DNA of 64,000 nt from Corylus avellana (GCF_901000735.1 NC_081544.1:28080095-28144094), one strand, 5' to 3'. Shown: positions 44,563-55,996, numbered from the stretch's first letter. The notes: generated by a model from the letters alone, not told the origin. Program-made: numbers and translations.

Positions 44563-46391
44563 TTTCGCTTTTCATATTCAAATGAGAAACTCTTTGTCAA
44601 ATTACTGATTATTTTAATTGAAATGGAGATATTGGTTTGAACACATAATCTTTAAATAGCTTGTTAAATAAGATAAATGATAAAATTCATTTTTTGGACC
44701 ATCTTTATATAGTGAATGGATGAATTCACATTCACTATTGACTTTGTGTGTGACCCATATGAGTTAACAATCCAATGGTTAATTTTGAAGATGAGTTAGG
44801 CTCACAAATTTCTTCAAAATTTATTATATTTGTAATAAATAAATAATTAAAAAAATGATGCGTAACATACCTCTTAAAATAATTAGGCTCCTTAAATTGT
44901 TAACTACTAACTAGTACGCCATTGACAACCTTGTCCATGGCTGATGGCTTGGCTGATAAGAGAATCCAATAATAGTTTGAGAAACAAAGTCAATTCAGAT
45001 TAACAGTTACAGCAGTGCCTTGCATTCTTTTACATATCTCTGTTTAGTAAGGAAAATGTCTACGTACGTGGTGATTTCATATGCCTGTTATGAGCTTTTT
45101 GATTTATTTATTTTGAGGGCTCCACCGGCAAATTAGTAAATGGTCAAATGTTTGTAACGTATTAAAAAGGTTGAGAAAATTCTGACTACATGAAGCTTCC
45201 ATAAAATAATGTTGTGTCAAGAACCTGTTGTCTTACAAGTGACTCTCCTTGCGTGTCGAAACCGAAAAGATTTAAAAAATAATAATAATAATAATAAAAT
45301 AAAAAATAAAACCAACGGTTGTGAAACTTCAGATATTGAGAAACAGTGCCCCAAGTAGGATATCGTTGGGAAAATCCTCATGATATTGAGAAACTTCAGA
45401 GTAGGTTGTCATTTTAGAAAATAAATATATGATTTTATATCTTATTGAAATTCAAGGTTGATTAAGTTATTATTAATTTGATATTATTAAGTAACAATTT
45501 ATGAGTCCCGCGGGAATATCTTGACTTCAACACGCTTTATAACACAAACCCAAATTTTGACTAGTGATTTACAAGCAGAAGCAGCAATTGATTTGTGTAG
45601 TGTGTGGGGGAGCTGATTACCTGCTACGTCAGTATGATGAACCAGGGTTAATTGGCTAATTTTGGGCCCTTTGGATGTCTTTTTTTAAAAAAAGTTAAAA
45701 TTAAAATAAACAGATGCAGCCAATTATATATATAGAGAAATAAAATATAAGAAGAGAAATGCTACACTTCTCCTAGAAGAAACCATATGCAACTCCAACC
45801 ACACACCTCCGGCGGCTCCATAGCTACAATTCCGCATACTTACTTTTCTTCAATAGGCTGGTCGCTACGGAACAAATTTTTTTTTTTTAATAAATAAATT
45901 TATTTTAAAATCGATAAAGGCATTCGCACTTCTCAGGATATTTATGACCAATCACAATTCTAAAATGGCCCACAACAGGACAAGTTACGGGCCCAAAAGC
46001 TTACATGTATTTAATCAAGAACTTGAATATTTTGAGTTTTGAGGCTCAGACTTCTTATATTTACCAGCATATTCATAAGTCATAAATCCTTTTAGGGCTG
46101 CTTTGAGCCTTGAGGGCCTCAAGGCCATCTTTGTCCCACTTCCACATATGGTCTTCAATTTCTTCTCTTTCTTTTTTTTTAGGCCATTTACCACATCCAT
46201 TTAATTGATGATCTGTAGATATTTGAAGCTGGTCCTCACTATTCCACTGTATTTTTTGGACACTATCTTCATTTCATTTTCCAGGTAACATGTCCAGTAG
46301 AGTAACCTGGGGTTCACAATATATTTTCTTTCTTAAAAAATTTAGTTTTTAAGTGATTTTCGACCATCACATTCCTTTATAGTTTATCCAT
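44561..46391. other. Distal flank of duplication unit 1
   Basis: Non-coding sequence shared with unit 2 (about 52173-54600). Part of it (about 45015-45797) is also shared, inverted, with 63014-64000. No gene is seen; the small open frames recur only because the flank is duplicated. Confidence 0.65.
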
Positions 46392-46573
46392 AGAGATATG
46401 CTACAGTGCAATAAAATGATTATTTTTTGCCCATAAAAGTCTTAGGTGTCAAGAGGTCACAAGTCCTATTAGTGGGTGGAGCCACAACAATTACGAATGG
46501 GGCCTGTGGCTCTTGCCGCATAAAATTAGTATATGCCAAAAATGGTCACTTTATTGAAATATAGCATTTCTCT
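46392..46573. mobile_element. MITE present in unit 1, absent from unit 2
   Basis: The 182-bp element starts agagatatgctacagtgcaa and ends ttgaaatatagcatttctct, which are inverted copies. In unit 2 the same site (about 54583-54605) has no element and reads cctttatgaatttattcatt. The flanks here (tatagtttatccat and tatgcatttatttat) look like a decayed duplication of that single copy. Confidence 0.85.
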
Positions 46574-46904
46574 TATGCATTTATTTATTAAAATTAGAGA
46601 TTATATAGGATGATGATACATTATTTTTGAGAACCAAATTTTTGGGAAAAAACATTGTTCGTTTCTTAATTATTTTTGTAGTTATGCCAAAGGTAGTGGA
46701 ATAACAACAAATAAAGATGATAACGAAAGAAGAGAAAATAAGTGAATAGAAACGAGCCCTGAGAGAAAGGATTAATCCAACTATGGTCAATTTCTCACTG
46801 TCCATTTGGCCTTTTCTCCTTTTTACACCCCTTTTCTGCGAAATGTCAATTTGATGCACATGGTTGAGCTTGAGCACAACGAAATTGGGCCTAATAACTA
46901 GCAA

Positions 46905-47150
46905 TAAATCATTTCCTTATCATCTGCCCGGATGGGGTGGCTCCGCCAGATGGGGGTGGCCAGGCCACCCCATGACCCAAGGGGGTGGCTCGCCCACCCC
47001 CAAATGGCCAAGGTGGCAATTTTTATTTTCTTTTTTCTTTTTTTTTTTAAATATATATATATACTTTCTTAAAAAAATAAAAAATTTAATTAGGTGGCCA
47101 TGTCATCACTGATAATGTGGCCACTTATGTTAGGTGTCGAATATTAATTG
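46905..47150. repeat. GGCCACCCC-type dispersed repeat, copy 3
   Basis: It carries ggatggggtggctccgcc, gggggtggccaggccacccc and gggggtggctcgcccaccc, followed by T-rich text and gtggccatgtcatcactgat. Unit 2 has no equivalent at about 54900, so this too looks like a unit-1-specific insertion. Confidence 0.6.
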
Positions 47151-47500
47151 GTTCACATGTCAGTGGCGTGGACTTCCGTTAAGTCAACTAACGGTTAATG
47201 GATGGAATGACTAACTTGGTCTTTATCAAAACCACAAGTACCTTCTCTAATACAAATCAAAACTTATGAGGGAAAAAATAAAGTGTCCAAACCCTAGGGT
47301 TTTTTAGTATTTGACCCTAAATCTAATAAACTTCCCCTTTTCACGTGATAAAAATGCCATAAATGAAGACATTTAGTAATGTTTTGGAATCAAATCAGAT
47401 TTTCATATGATTCTTGTATCTAATCATTTAATGAAATATTTTTTGTTTGATTGAAAATTCTTTTTTAATTTTCAGAAAAATGTAGTATTATTAGTTTTAG

Positions 47501-48548
47501 ACCAAATATATTGACATTGATTATCATTTTGTCAGTCATTATCGTCTTTAGGGCTCCTCTATACAATTCTCATTGAGATTTAATATTCATGGTTTCAACA
47601 CTAAAACTGATAGTCACTATGCCGGTCTCCAAAGCATTTACATGCAGGTGAGATTTTTTTTTTTTTTTTTTTAAATATATTCAGGTGAGTCGTTTGTTTA
47701 TGATTGTAGTCTTGTAGAGATTAGTCTCATTCAAGTTTAATAAGCTAAGCGATTATCTAGTGTAATTCATGACCTTGGGCTACAGATTAAAGAATTAATT
47801 GGCGCATTGCTCTATTGTCTTTACCTTCTTTTCTAGTAAGGTTGGTAGCCAAAAAAGAAATATAATTATGCATATCCGACAATATCCATATCCCACATTA
47901 AATAGAATCGAATACAAGAACAAAATACAATGCCAACTGACAAACAATATTTAATTCCACAGAGCAACCTAGCTTCGTACAAGAATGCTCCAAATGTTAC
48001 AGACAACCCGAGGTTATCTCTGTACACTGATAATGAATATTTACTATTTACTATTTTCAATCTTTACATGTTTTGACAGTCATTTACAAATTTACAGTGT
48101 GTGATTCACACCTTTACTTACTTAATTACAATGTGTTTTCTTTTTTACACTCATTTACAGTACTCACAATCTCTCATCCTCCACAGATTCACGGTATCAT
48201 ACACGTTGTGAGCCACAAGTTACCTCTGAAACCTAGGCCGCCTGAAGTGCAGGTAATCCAACCATTAGAGCTGTTACAGTCTCTTGCGTATTTACACCCT
48301 CTAACACACAAGCCAGCTCCAAGCAACTCACGACTTTGTTTTGTACAAGAATGCCTGAAGAAGTACTGCAGAGTCCTACACCATCATCATGATCATCACT
48401 GCAATGAATAAATAACAACCTTTTACATTTACAACCAAACTTTGTACAGGCGTGTGCCCACATCTGTGAATGTATATATCATTTCCAACGTGTTTGAAGC
48501 TTTTGGCTCTTCAAAATGATAGTGCTGCGCCTGGGAGAATTCTCTCCC
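47501..48548 (-). other. 3' flank of NLR copy 2
   Basis: It matches the 3' flank of NLR copy 1, with several small deletions (one of the two internal tttacagtgtg repeats is missing near 48100). It includes, at 48479-48548, the stretch that would encode the C-terminal tail if the copy-1 frame were kept. Confidence 0.6.
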
Positions 48549-51344
48549 TCACTGAGGCTCTCTAGAAAGGCTTCGTTTGGCATAGCACCCATCTCTCCAG
48601 TAGGTATAATAGACTTCTGGGATGTTTGCAACTTTCCAATAGTCGCTCGCTTTTTCGTCCAGACGAAGCGTATCGATTGATTCTTCTGGCATGTCGAAAA
48701 ATTCAAGCACTTTCAACTTGGTGAGATACTCAATCCCCAATGGCACCCCCACCTTCTTCAGCGAGTTACAGCACTGGATAATCAGCTTTTCAACGCAGGG
48801 CATTGCTCCCTTTTCCACTTGCACGCATAATTCATCAAGGCCTAAAACCTTAAGCTTCTGAAACCCCCCGGTCCTGAAGAACAGAGTGTCTCCCAGAAAA
48901 ACCTGAATCAATTCAAGATGCACAAGATTGGGAAGATTTTGGAGGAGCACAAGTGGGTCATTCTTTAATCTACTCCACTTCAAAAACAACCTGACAAGCC
49001 CATGGAACGATGGAATCCAGTGAGGCAATTTCTCTAAACGCCCTCTCAAGTACAGCCGCTGAAGCAATGGAGGCGGAGAAGAAAGGTGTTCCAAATCAAG
49101 AATCTCTTCCTCCTCTATTGAAGTCAACGACAAAGCACGAAGGTTGGTCAACTTTTTGAGCGACAAACACAGAGACTTCCCATCTTCTTTTCTCTGCTTC
49201 CCAATGCCCAACCTCCTTAGCTGAAACAGTTTCCCCAGCTCTGTCATTATAGTCCCACCGCCTTGGTTCGCCTCTATGTAACAGAGCTTTTGCAGGGATC
49301 GCAAAGTGCCTATATTCCCCTGTATCTTAAAACCATATCTCGAGTGAAAACATTCGTAAGGTTCAAGGTTGTAATGGTATACAAGAAGATGGCGCAGTCG
49401 TGTGAGCTTCAAGATCTCAATGGGCAGTTCAGTGACACGGGTATGCTTAAGATCCAAAGTTTCAAGGTTCTGCAACTTCCCTATAAAGCTTGGAATGCTT
49501 TTGATTTTGGTGCCCCTAAAGCTTAGATATTTCAAATAGTACAAATTCGCAATATCAACTGGGAACTTTTGTATACGCGAGTTCTGCAAATCGAACACAT
49601 GTAGCAGCCTAAAAGCGCCAGGAAACAGTTTTCCTATGCATATCTTTTCTACCACACCAAACAAGAACAGAGAGCGCAGTTGAGAAAAACACCTGTTTTG
49701 CTGCACCGCCGGCACATTTTGCACGGTGTTATGTACCGATAGTCGTCGGACCTTGTCGGGCCACATCCCGTTGATCAGATCTTTTGCAATTGTCGTGAAA
49801 TTCTGGTCTCTCGACTTTGTCACGATGATCTCTCGCAGCAGATCATGGACGTGATACATTTTCACCCTTCCATCGCTCGTTGTGGCCGCCGCTTGCAGCA
49901 GCCCTCTTTTCAGGAGTTCGTCGAGGTAATCCTCTGCAACTTCTTCCAGCGTTTTGCCTTCTTTGGCTTCAACAAACCCCTCCGCTATCAGCAATCGAAT
50001 CACCCTCATTTGCTCGATCTGATAATCTTCTGGGAAGATGCTGAGATACAAGAGACAAGTTTTCAGGTAGTACGGCAAGTCGTTGAAGCTGAGCGAAAGA
50101 ACTTTCTTCAAAACCTTGAGTTTGTCGTTCCCGTCGATTTCCGCTCCAAGGCTGCGGCAGACCTTATCCCACTCATCAATCCTGCGCTTGTCTTTTGTCG
50201 CCAAAACACCGCTGATCGCCACAATCGCAAGGGGGAGTCCCTCGCATTTTCTCAAAATGTTTTTGCAGATTTCCTCCAAATAAGAAGGGCACGCATCCCC
50301 TTGAAAAGTCTTCCTGCAGAAAAGATACCAAGACTCCTTGGGAGGCAGGGGATTCAAGTTGTAGACCTTTCCGATGGATTCCACGCCGGAGGTGGAGGCC
50401 ACGTCAGCATTACGTGTTGTGAGCATCACTCTGCTGCCGCATCCATTCTTGGGCAAGGCGTGTTTGAGAGCATCCCATACGTCCAACCGCCATACATCGT
50501 CTAAAACAATCAAGTACCTCCTTTTCAGAAGCAAATCCTTTATTATTCTTCTCAGCCGGTCGTTGTTCATGCTGTCCAATCCTTCCGGAACCGGTCTGCT
50601 GACGACGCCGAAGATCTGCCGGATCATGTCTTTGAGGAGCTCTTCTATGAGTTCTATCTTGAAAGATTGGGAGACAGTGATCCAAGCGCGTATTTTGAAA
50701 TGTTTCTTCACTTCAGCATCATCGTACACTTGTTTTGCCAAGGTGGTTTTCCCCATTCCTCCCATTGCAGCCACAGAAACCACTTCCCGCCCAGAACCAC
50801 CAAGAACCAGCCACCCCACCAGCTCCTGCTTCGGCTCATCGATCCCCACCAAATCCGTCTTCTCTAGAAGAAGCGCGTCCTGCCACGTGTTTCCTGCAAT
50901 ATTGTTGGGGCCTGAGCCTTGTTGGGCTCCGCTAAGTTTGTGCAGCAGCCTATTGTGAACCCCACAAATGCTTTTGATTCTGGAGTTGATGCCTTGTAGC
51001 TCGGAAACAATACGGCAGCGAGATTTTCTGTTCTTTATACAACAAGAAAATCTGTGGAGAGAACCGTAGAGTCCGTCGGCGTGATCATGTGCTTGAAGAA
51101 GGGTAAATTCGTCAAGAGCGTCTTCAGTTTCATGAGCAATCTCTCGCACTTGCTTCACCCACACTTTGATCTCCTCGTCGCTTTCTTCCATTGCATCTGC
51201 CACCTTGAGGAAGGCCCTCATGCGCTCTAGCTCTCCTCTCAGGTACAGAACTTCTTGCCGATGATCTCCGCTCAAGAGCATCATCTCATTTTCAACAAAG
51301 CGAGCAATCTTGTCAAGCAGAAAGCTCACTGCACCCTCTGCCAT
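48549..51344 (-). CDS. CC-NB-LRR immune receptor (RPM1-like), copy 2, altered C-terminus
   Basis: A single exon encodes 931 residues with the same architecture and motifs as the paralogue at 39210: EDALDEF, GGMGKTT, LIVLDDVW, SRVMLTTRN, GLPLAI, CLLYLSIFPED and VHD, then LRRs. By my alignment the two proteins differ at about 5 sites across the NB-ARC but at about 28 in the LRR part. Copy 2 also lacks four residues (after LDE, where copy 1 has FSEL) and gains two (VG before VPLG). A net 7-nt length difference just after TYWRDG shifts the frame, so this copy ends KRSLSREPQ. Copy 1 instead has a tail of about 28 residues that is still legible in another frame at 48479-48560. All nucleotide-binding motifs and LRRs are intact, so it may still work. 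Confidence 0.95.
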   Translation of the reverse strand: MAEGAVSFLLDKIARFVENEMMLLSGDHRQEVLYLRGELERMRAFLKVADAMEESDEEIKVWVKQVREIAHETEDALDEFTLLQAHDHADGLYGSLHRFSCCIKNRKSRCRIVSELQGINSRIKSICGVHNRLLHKLSGAQQGSGPNNIAGNTWQDALLLEKTDLVGIDEPKQELVGWLVLGGSGREVVSVAAMGGMGKTTLAKQVYDDAEVKKHFKIRAWITVSQSFKIELIEELLKDMIRQIFGVVSRPVPEGLDSMNNDRLRRIIKDLLLKRRYLIVLDDVWRLDVWDALKHALPKNGCGSRVMLTTRNADVASTSGVESIGKVYNLNPLPPKESWYLFCRKTFQGDACPSYLEEICKNILRKCEGLPLAIVAISGVLATKDKRRIDEWDKVCRSLGAEIDGNDKLKVLKKVLSLSFNDLPYYLKTCLLYLSIFPEDYQIEQMRVIRLLIAEGFVEAKEGKTLEEVAEDYLDELLKRGLLQAAATTSDGRVKMYHVHDLLREIIVTKSRDQNFTTIAKDLINGMWPDKVRRLSVHNTVQNVPAVQQNRCFSQLRSLFLFGVVEKICIGKLFPGAFRLLHVFDLQNSRIQKFPVDIANLYYLKYLSFRGTKIKSIPSFIGKLQNLETLDLKHTRVTELPIEILKLTRLRHLLVYHYNLEPYECFHSRYGFKIQGNIGTLRSLQKLCYIEANQGGGTIMTELGKLFQLRRLGIGKQRKEDGKSLCLSLKKLTNLRALSLTSIEEEEILDLEHLSSPPPLLQRLYLRGRLEKLPHWIPSFHGLVRLFLKWSRLKNDPLVLLQNLPNLVHLELIQVFLGDTLFFRTGGFQKLKVLGLDELCVQVEKGAMPCVEKLIIQCCNSLKKVGVPLGIEYLTKLKVLEFFDMPEESIDTLRLDEKASDYWKVANIPEVYYTYWRDGCYAKRSLSREPQ

Positions 51345-53053
51345 TCTTTCCCTTTCGTAACTTTACGCCCCCATAAACTCTCAGGCCGTTGCAATTTTCG
51401 AGTTTCAAGTCCAACAAATTGTTGGACTCCAAGAGCTGCAGCCAGGAACCTTGACTCTTCAATGTTCTTTAGATTAGTGATTACCGTAGCTTAGACGTTA
51501 TTTTCGGCACTTGGTTGATTTATTTCACGTTATCTTCCATCTCCATGGAGTACTTGGCATATAAATAATAATTTCTTATAACATGCCCCTAGCTGGAAGT
51601 AACTGTACTAATTTAAGAAAAAAGGAAAAGAAAAGAAAGCATATTATGATGCATGAAAGCGTCATTTTTGGCAAAATATTATAAATGGAGTCAACAAATT
51701 AATTCATAAATTAATGGCTACTCTTAAATTTGCAGGATGGTTCTAATAATGTGCAGAAGGCATATAGATTAGTCAAGTCCATGAACGATATATTCCTGCC
51801 ACGACCAATGTGTTCCCATTCAACCAAAATTTATTTTGGCACCATGCGCGTAGTTTCTAGCTCAGATATTTTACTTAGCGACCTTTTTTTTTTTTTTTTT
51901 TGACAAAACAGTATTAATTGTACAAAGACATTGGACGTAGACATTTTAGTGCAGATCATATCAAGGAAACACCCCCAATCTGTCTTATTCTTCTACTTGT
52001 AGGCCAAGAAACGGATGTTCTGGGCAATTAAAGTCAAATTAAGGAAAATGTTCACATATTGTCTATGCCTTCTTCTTCTTTTTTTAAAGTAAAAAAATGT
52101 CATGACTTCCTCTTTAAAGAAGTTAACAAACAGTCTGTACTTCTAAGTTCCAAATATATATATATATATATATTCCCTTTTCATATTCAAATGAGAAACC
52201 AATATTTAATTTTGAAGATAAGTTAGGCCCACAAATATTTTCAAAATTTATTATATTTTTAATAAATAAATAATTAAAAAAATGATGCATAACATTCCTC
52301 TTAAAATAATTAGGCTCCTTAAATTGCTAACTAGTACGCCGTTGACAACCTTGTCCATGGCTGATGGCTTGGCTGATAAGAGAATCCAATAGTAGTTTGA
52401 GGAACAAAGTCTCATAAAATAATATGACCTTCTTTTAACAAAGTCAATTCAGATGAACAGTTACAGCAGTGCATTGCATTGCATTCTTTTACATATCTCT
52501 GTTTAGTATGGAAAATGTCTGCGTACGTGGTGATTTCATATGCATGTTATGAGCTGTCTGATTTATTTATTTTGAGGGCTCCACCGGCAGATTAGTAAAT
52601 GGTCAAATGTTTGTTCCAAAGCCTGGGACTTGGGTAGTTTTTTAGGCTCAACTCCTACGTGTAACGTATTAAAAGGTTGAGAAAGTTCTGACTACATGAA
52701 GCTTCCATAAAATAATGTTGTGTCAAGAACCAGTTGTCTTACAAGTGACTCTCCTTGCGTGTCGAAATGGAAAATATTTTAAAAAATAATAATAATAAAA
52801 AATAAAAAATAAAACCAAATGTTGTGAAACTTCAGATATTGAGACACATTCCCCCGGCCCAAGTGGGATATCGTTGGGAAAATCCTCATGATATTGAGAA
52901 ACTTCAGATTAGGTTGTCATTTTAGAAAATAAATATATGATTTTATATTTTTATTTAAATTCAAGGTCGACTAAATTATTATTAATTTGATATTATTTAG
53001 TAAGAATTTATGAGTCCCACCGGAAAATCCTGACTTCAACGCGGTTTATAACA
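51345..53053. other. Upstream and distal flank of NLR copy 2
   Basis: Non-coding flank shared with unit 1. The junction at about 51863 (gctcag|atattttacttagcgacc) marks the missing 1.65-kb block. A stretch of about 50 bp at about 52614-52661 (ccaaagcctgggacttggg...) is absent from both unit 1 and the inverted third copy. No gene is seen. Confidence 0.65.
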
Positions 53054-53062
53054 CAAACCCAA

Positions 53063-53675
53063 TATATATATATATATAAAAGTACTTTGCAAAACAAAAG
53101 AACTACAAGAAACAAATAGAAAGAGGAATCCTTCTCACTAACAAGCGGAGTTAACGGGAAGGGAGGAGGAAAAGAAAATACTGCCAAAGTTATAACATCT
53201 GGTTGCGGTCTAACGTGCCACAAAGTTAGTGAACACAGAAATTTGTGCTTCTATTAACTTTTTTAGCTTCCCAAAATGAATCAATTGGAATAGTATCTAA
53301 GATATTATAAATGATGGGGAAGATCCTCCAATCTAGGAGAATATCTAGTTGTTGAAGAGCTAGGATCACCACTTCAAAATCGCTTTCAAGAATGAAATGA
53401 TCAAAAAGAAGAGAAGACGCTAGAAAAACCGCAAGAAGGGCTGCCAAAGCTTCTCCCACATTTGGAGAACACGATGGACTAATTTGGAAAATCATTCGGA
53501 TAATCTAACCATTAGGATCACGACAAACAGTTGTCTGAACTGAGAAAGAATTCCAAATGGCTATATCAAAATTAATCTTGAACCAATTGAGCAAGAGAGA
53601 GATCCATTTTTCAACATGGGCTTGCGATTTTGAATGCCAAGCCTGAAAATGCTTGAGAGCTGTGATTTTAAATCG
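53063..53675 (-). mobile_element. 5'-truncated LINE inserted in unit 2
   Basis: Relative to unit 1 (45545-45553, caaacccaa), this 613-bp block interrupts the site and is flanked by caaacccaa (53054-53062) and caaatccaa (53676-53684), a 9-bp target duplication with one change. The minus-strand frame includes VGEALAALLAVFLASSLLFD, then ESDFEVVILALQQ and FWEAKKVNRSTNFCVH, which is the LINE RNase H-like domain. The 3' end on the minus strand finishes in a TA-rich tail. It is 5'-truncated and dead. Confidence 0.9.
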
Positions 53676-53684
53676 CAAATCCAA

Positions 53685-55225
53685 ATTTTGACCAGTGATT
53701 TACAAGCATAGGCAGCAATTGATCTGTGACTCTGTGTAGGGGAGCTGATTCCCTGCTACTCCGTATAATGAACCCGGATTAATTGGCTAATTTTGGGCCC
53801 TTGGATGAAGTTCGCGTGGGCTTGTTAGCCCAATTCCCAACATACCGTATTTTTTTTTAAAAAAAGTTAAAATTAAAATAAACAGATGCAGCCAATTTGA
53901 TATATATAAAAGAGAGATATGTAGAGAAATAAAATATAAGAAGAGAAATCTCCTAGAAGAAACCATGTACAACTCCAACCACACACCTCCGGCGGCTCCA
54001 CAGCTACAATTCCGCATAATTACTTTACTTCAACAGGCTGGTCGCTACGGAACAATTTTTTTTTTAATGAATAAATTTATTTTAAAATCGATAAAGGCAT
54101 TCTCACTTCTCAGGATATTTATGACCAATCACAATTCTAAAATGGCCCATCACAGGACAAGTTATGGGCCCAAAAGCTTACACGTATTTAATCAAGAACT
54201 TGAATATTTTGAGTTTTGAGGCTCAGACTTCTTATATTTACCAGCATATTCATAAGTCATAAATCCTTTTAGGGCTGCTTTGAGCCTTGAGGGCCTCAAG
54301 GCCATCTTTCTCCCACTTCCACACATGGTCTTCAATTTCTTCTCTTCCTTTTTTTTTTTTTAGGCCATTTACCACATCCATTTAATTGATGATCTGTAGA
54401 CATTTGAAGCTGGTCCTCATTATTCCACATTATTTTGGACATTATCTTCATTTCATTTTCCAAGTAACATGTCCAGTAGAGTAATCTCTCTTTATATTTT
54501 TCTTTCCTTCGCAAAATGCTGGGGGTTCACAATATATATATATTCAAAAATTTAGTTTTTAAGTGATGTTTCACCATCGCATCCCTTTATGAATTTATTC
54601 ATTAAAATTAGAGATTATATAGGATAATTATACATTATTTTTGAGAACCAAATTTTTGGGAAAAACATTTTTCTTTTCTTAATTATTTTTGTAGTGAAGC
54701 CAAAGGTGGTGGAAAGATGATAACGAAAGAAGAGAAAATAAGTGAATAGAAACGAGTCCTGAGAGAAAGGGATTAATCTATAGAGTATGGTCAATTTCTC
54801 ACTTTCCATTTGGCCTTTTCTCCTTTTTACACCCCTTTTCTGTGAAATGTCAAATTTGATGCACATGGTTGAGCACAACGAAATTGGGCCTAATAACTAG
54901 CAATGATAAGGAAATAAGCATTTCTGGGCTGTCCAAAAGTCAAGAAGTACACACCTATGCCAACGAATAGTATTTTTTTTTTATTATTTTTTTTTATTTT
55001 TAAATCTCAGCAAATGGATCGTTGCTTTTGAGTGGAAAATTGAGAGGGAGTAATTCACAAAAAAAATAAAAATAAGTAAATAAATAATCTCATTTATAAA
55101 CCAAATAAACTTCCCTTTTGCCGTGATAAAAATGCCATAAATGAAGACTATTTAGTAATGTTTTCCAATCAATCAGGTTCTCATATGATTATTGTATCTA
55201 ATTATTTAATGAAATACTTTAACAT
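53685..55225. other. Distal flank of duplication unit 2
   Basis: It resumes the shared flank (matches about 45554-47450). It retains gcttgttagcccaattcccaac at about 53820, which the inverted third copy also has and unit 1 lacks. No gene is seen. Confidence 0.6.
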
Positions 55226-55772
55226 TTTTTCTCATGTGTGACTCAATATCTTTTTTAATAGGCAGGTAAAATATTTAATTGAAATAAGGGGTGAATTGAT
55301 GGACTCAATGTTTGAACTCAAAAATGTTGGGTCTAATGTCATGTTAAATCACCACTTGTTATAAAATATTAAGTTGATAGGAATATATATATATATATCT
55401 AATCATTTAATCAAATATTTTAGCATGATAATGTGGTATCAGAGCTAAATGTCCTCAGTTTGAACCTTAACTCTATCAATTCACCTTATGCGGGTTGAGT
55501 TTCACTTATTAAAAGTAAGTTTGAGCCATACATAAAGGAAAGTAGGAGCGGAACTACATGGCCTCCCCAGGGGCCATGTAGTCCCCAACAATTTTTTAAA
55601 AAGTCCTTAAAATTTTACCCCTACATTTTTTAATTTTGCCCCCCTAAACTCTAAATGCTAGTTCCGCCCATAAATAAATATTAAAGTATTTGATTAAATG
55701 ATTAGATTTACCTCTAAAAAAAAAATTGATTAACAGTTTTAACTAAGTAGTTCACTAATTTGAGATTGTATT
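55226..55772. other. Intergenic region with a diverged retroelement-like motif
   Basis: The 12-mer TGGTATCAGAGC (55434-55445) matches the primer-binding site of LTR retrotransposons that use initiator tRNA-Met. The upstream text (55258-55390) resembles segments at about 8540-8720. No LTR pair or retroelement gene is recognisable, so the motif may be a remnant. Confidence 0.4.
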
Positions 55773-55774
55773 AA

Positions 55775-55996
55775 AGGACAGAAATTTCCTCCAAATCAGT
55801 ATGGAGGAAATTTCCTCTAACCCATGTAAAATAGTGTCAAGTGTCTATAAACATTTAAAATGCAGATTAAATTTAGTCTAAATTAGTAAACTGCTATTAA
55901 TGAAGTTAAAAATTTAATATGCCTTTTAAATGTTTATAGACACTTGACACTATTTTATATGGGTTTGAGAAAATTTCTTAAGGAAATTTCTGTCCT
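55775..55996. mobile_element. Palindromic MITE, about 220 bp
   Basis: The left arm (ggacagaaatttcctcc, later tgtcaagtgtctataaacat) and right arm (atgtttatagacacttgaca, later ggaaatttctgtcct) are inverted copies of about 75 bp. The flanks (tgtattaaa and attattaaa) may be a diverged 9-bp target duplication. It is related to the sequence at 21548. Confidence 0.85.

Larger units (their letters stand above)
38140..47500. repeat. Segmental tandem duplication, unit 1 (NLR unit)
   Basis: About 9.3 kb here recurs directly downstream at 47501 to about 55220. Matching landmarks include ggtttcaacactaaaa (38230/47592), the NLR genes (start codons 42071/51344), cattggacgtagacatttta (44293/51928), ccaaaagcttaca.gtattt (45991/54170) and gataaaaatgccataaatga (47347/55122). 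The shared flanks show that the whole block was duplicated, not just the gene. Confidence 0.95.
47501..55225. repeat. Segmental tandem duplication, unit 2 (NLR unit)
   Basis: Direct repeat of 38140-47500. It is about 1.6 kb shorter because it lacks the 42600-44245 block, the MITE at 46392 and the GGCCACCCC repeat at 46905, but it gained the LINE at 53063. Its right edge is near 55220, after gattattgtatctaattatt (matching about 47410-47440). Confidence 0.94.
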
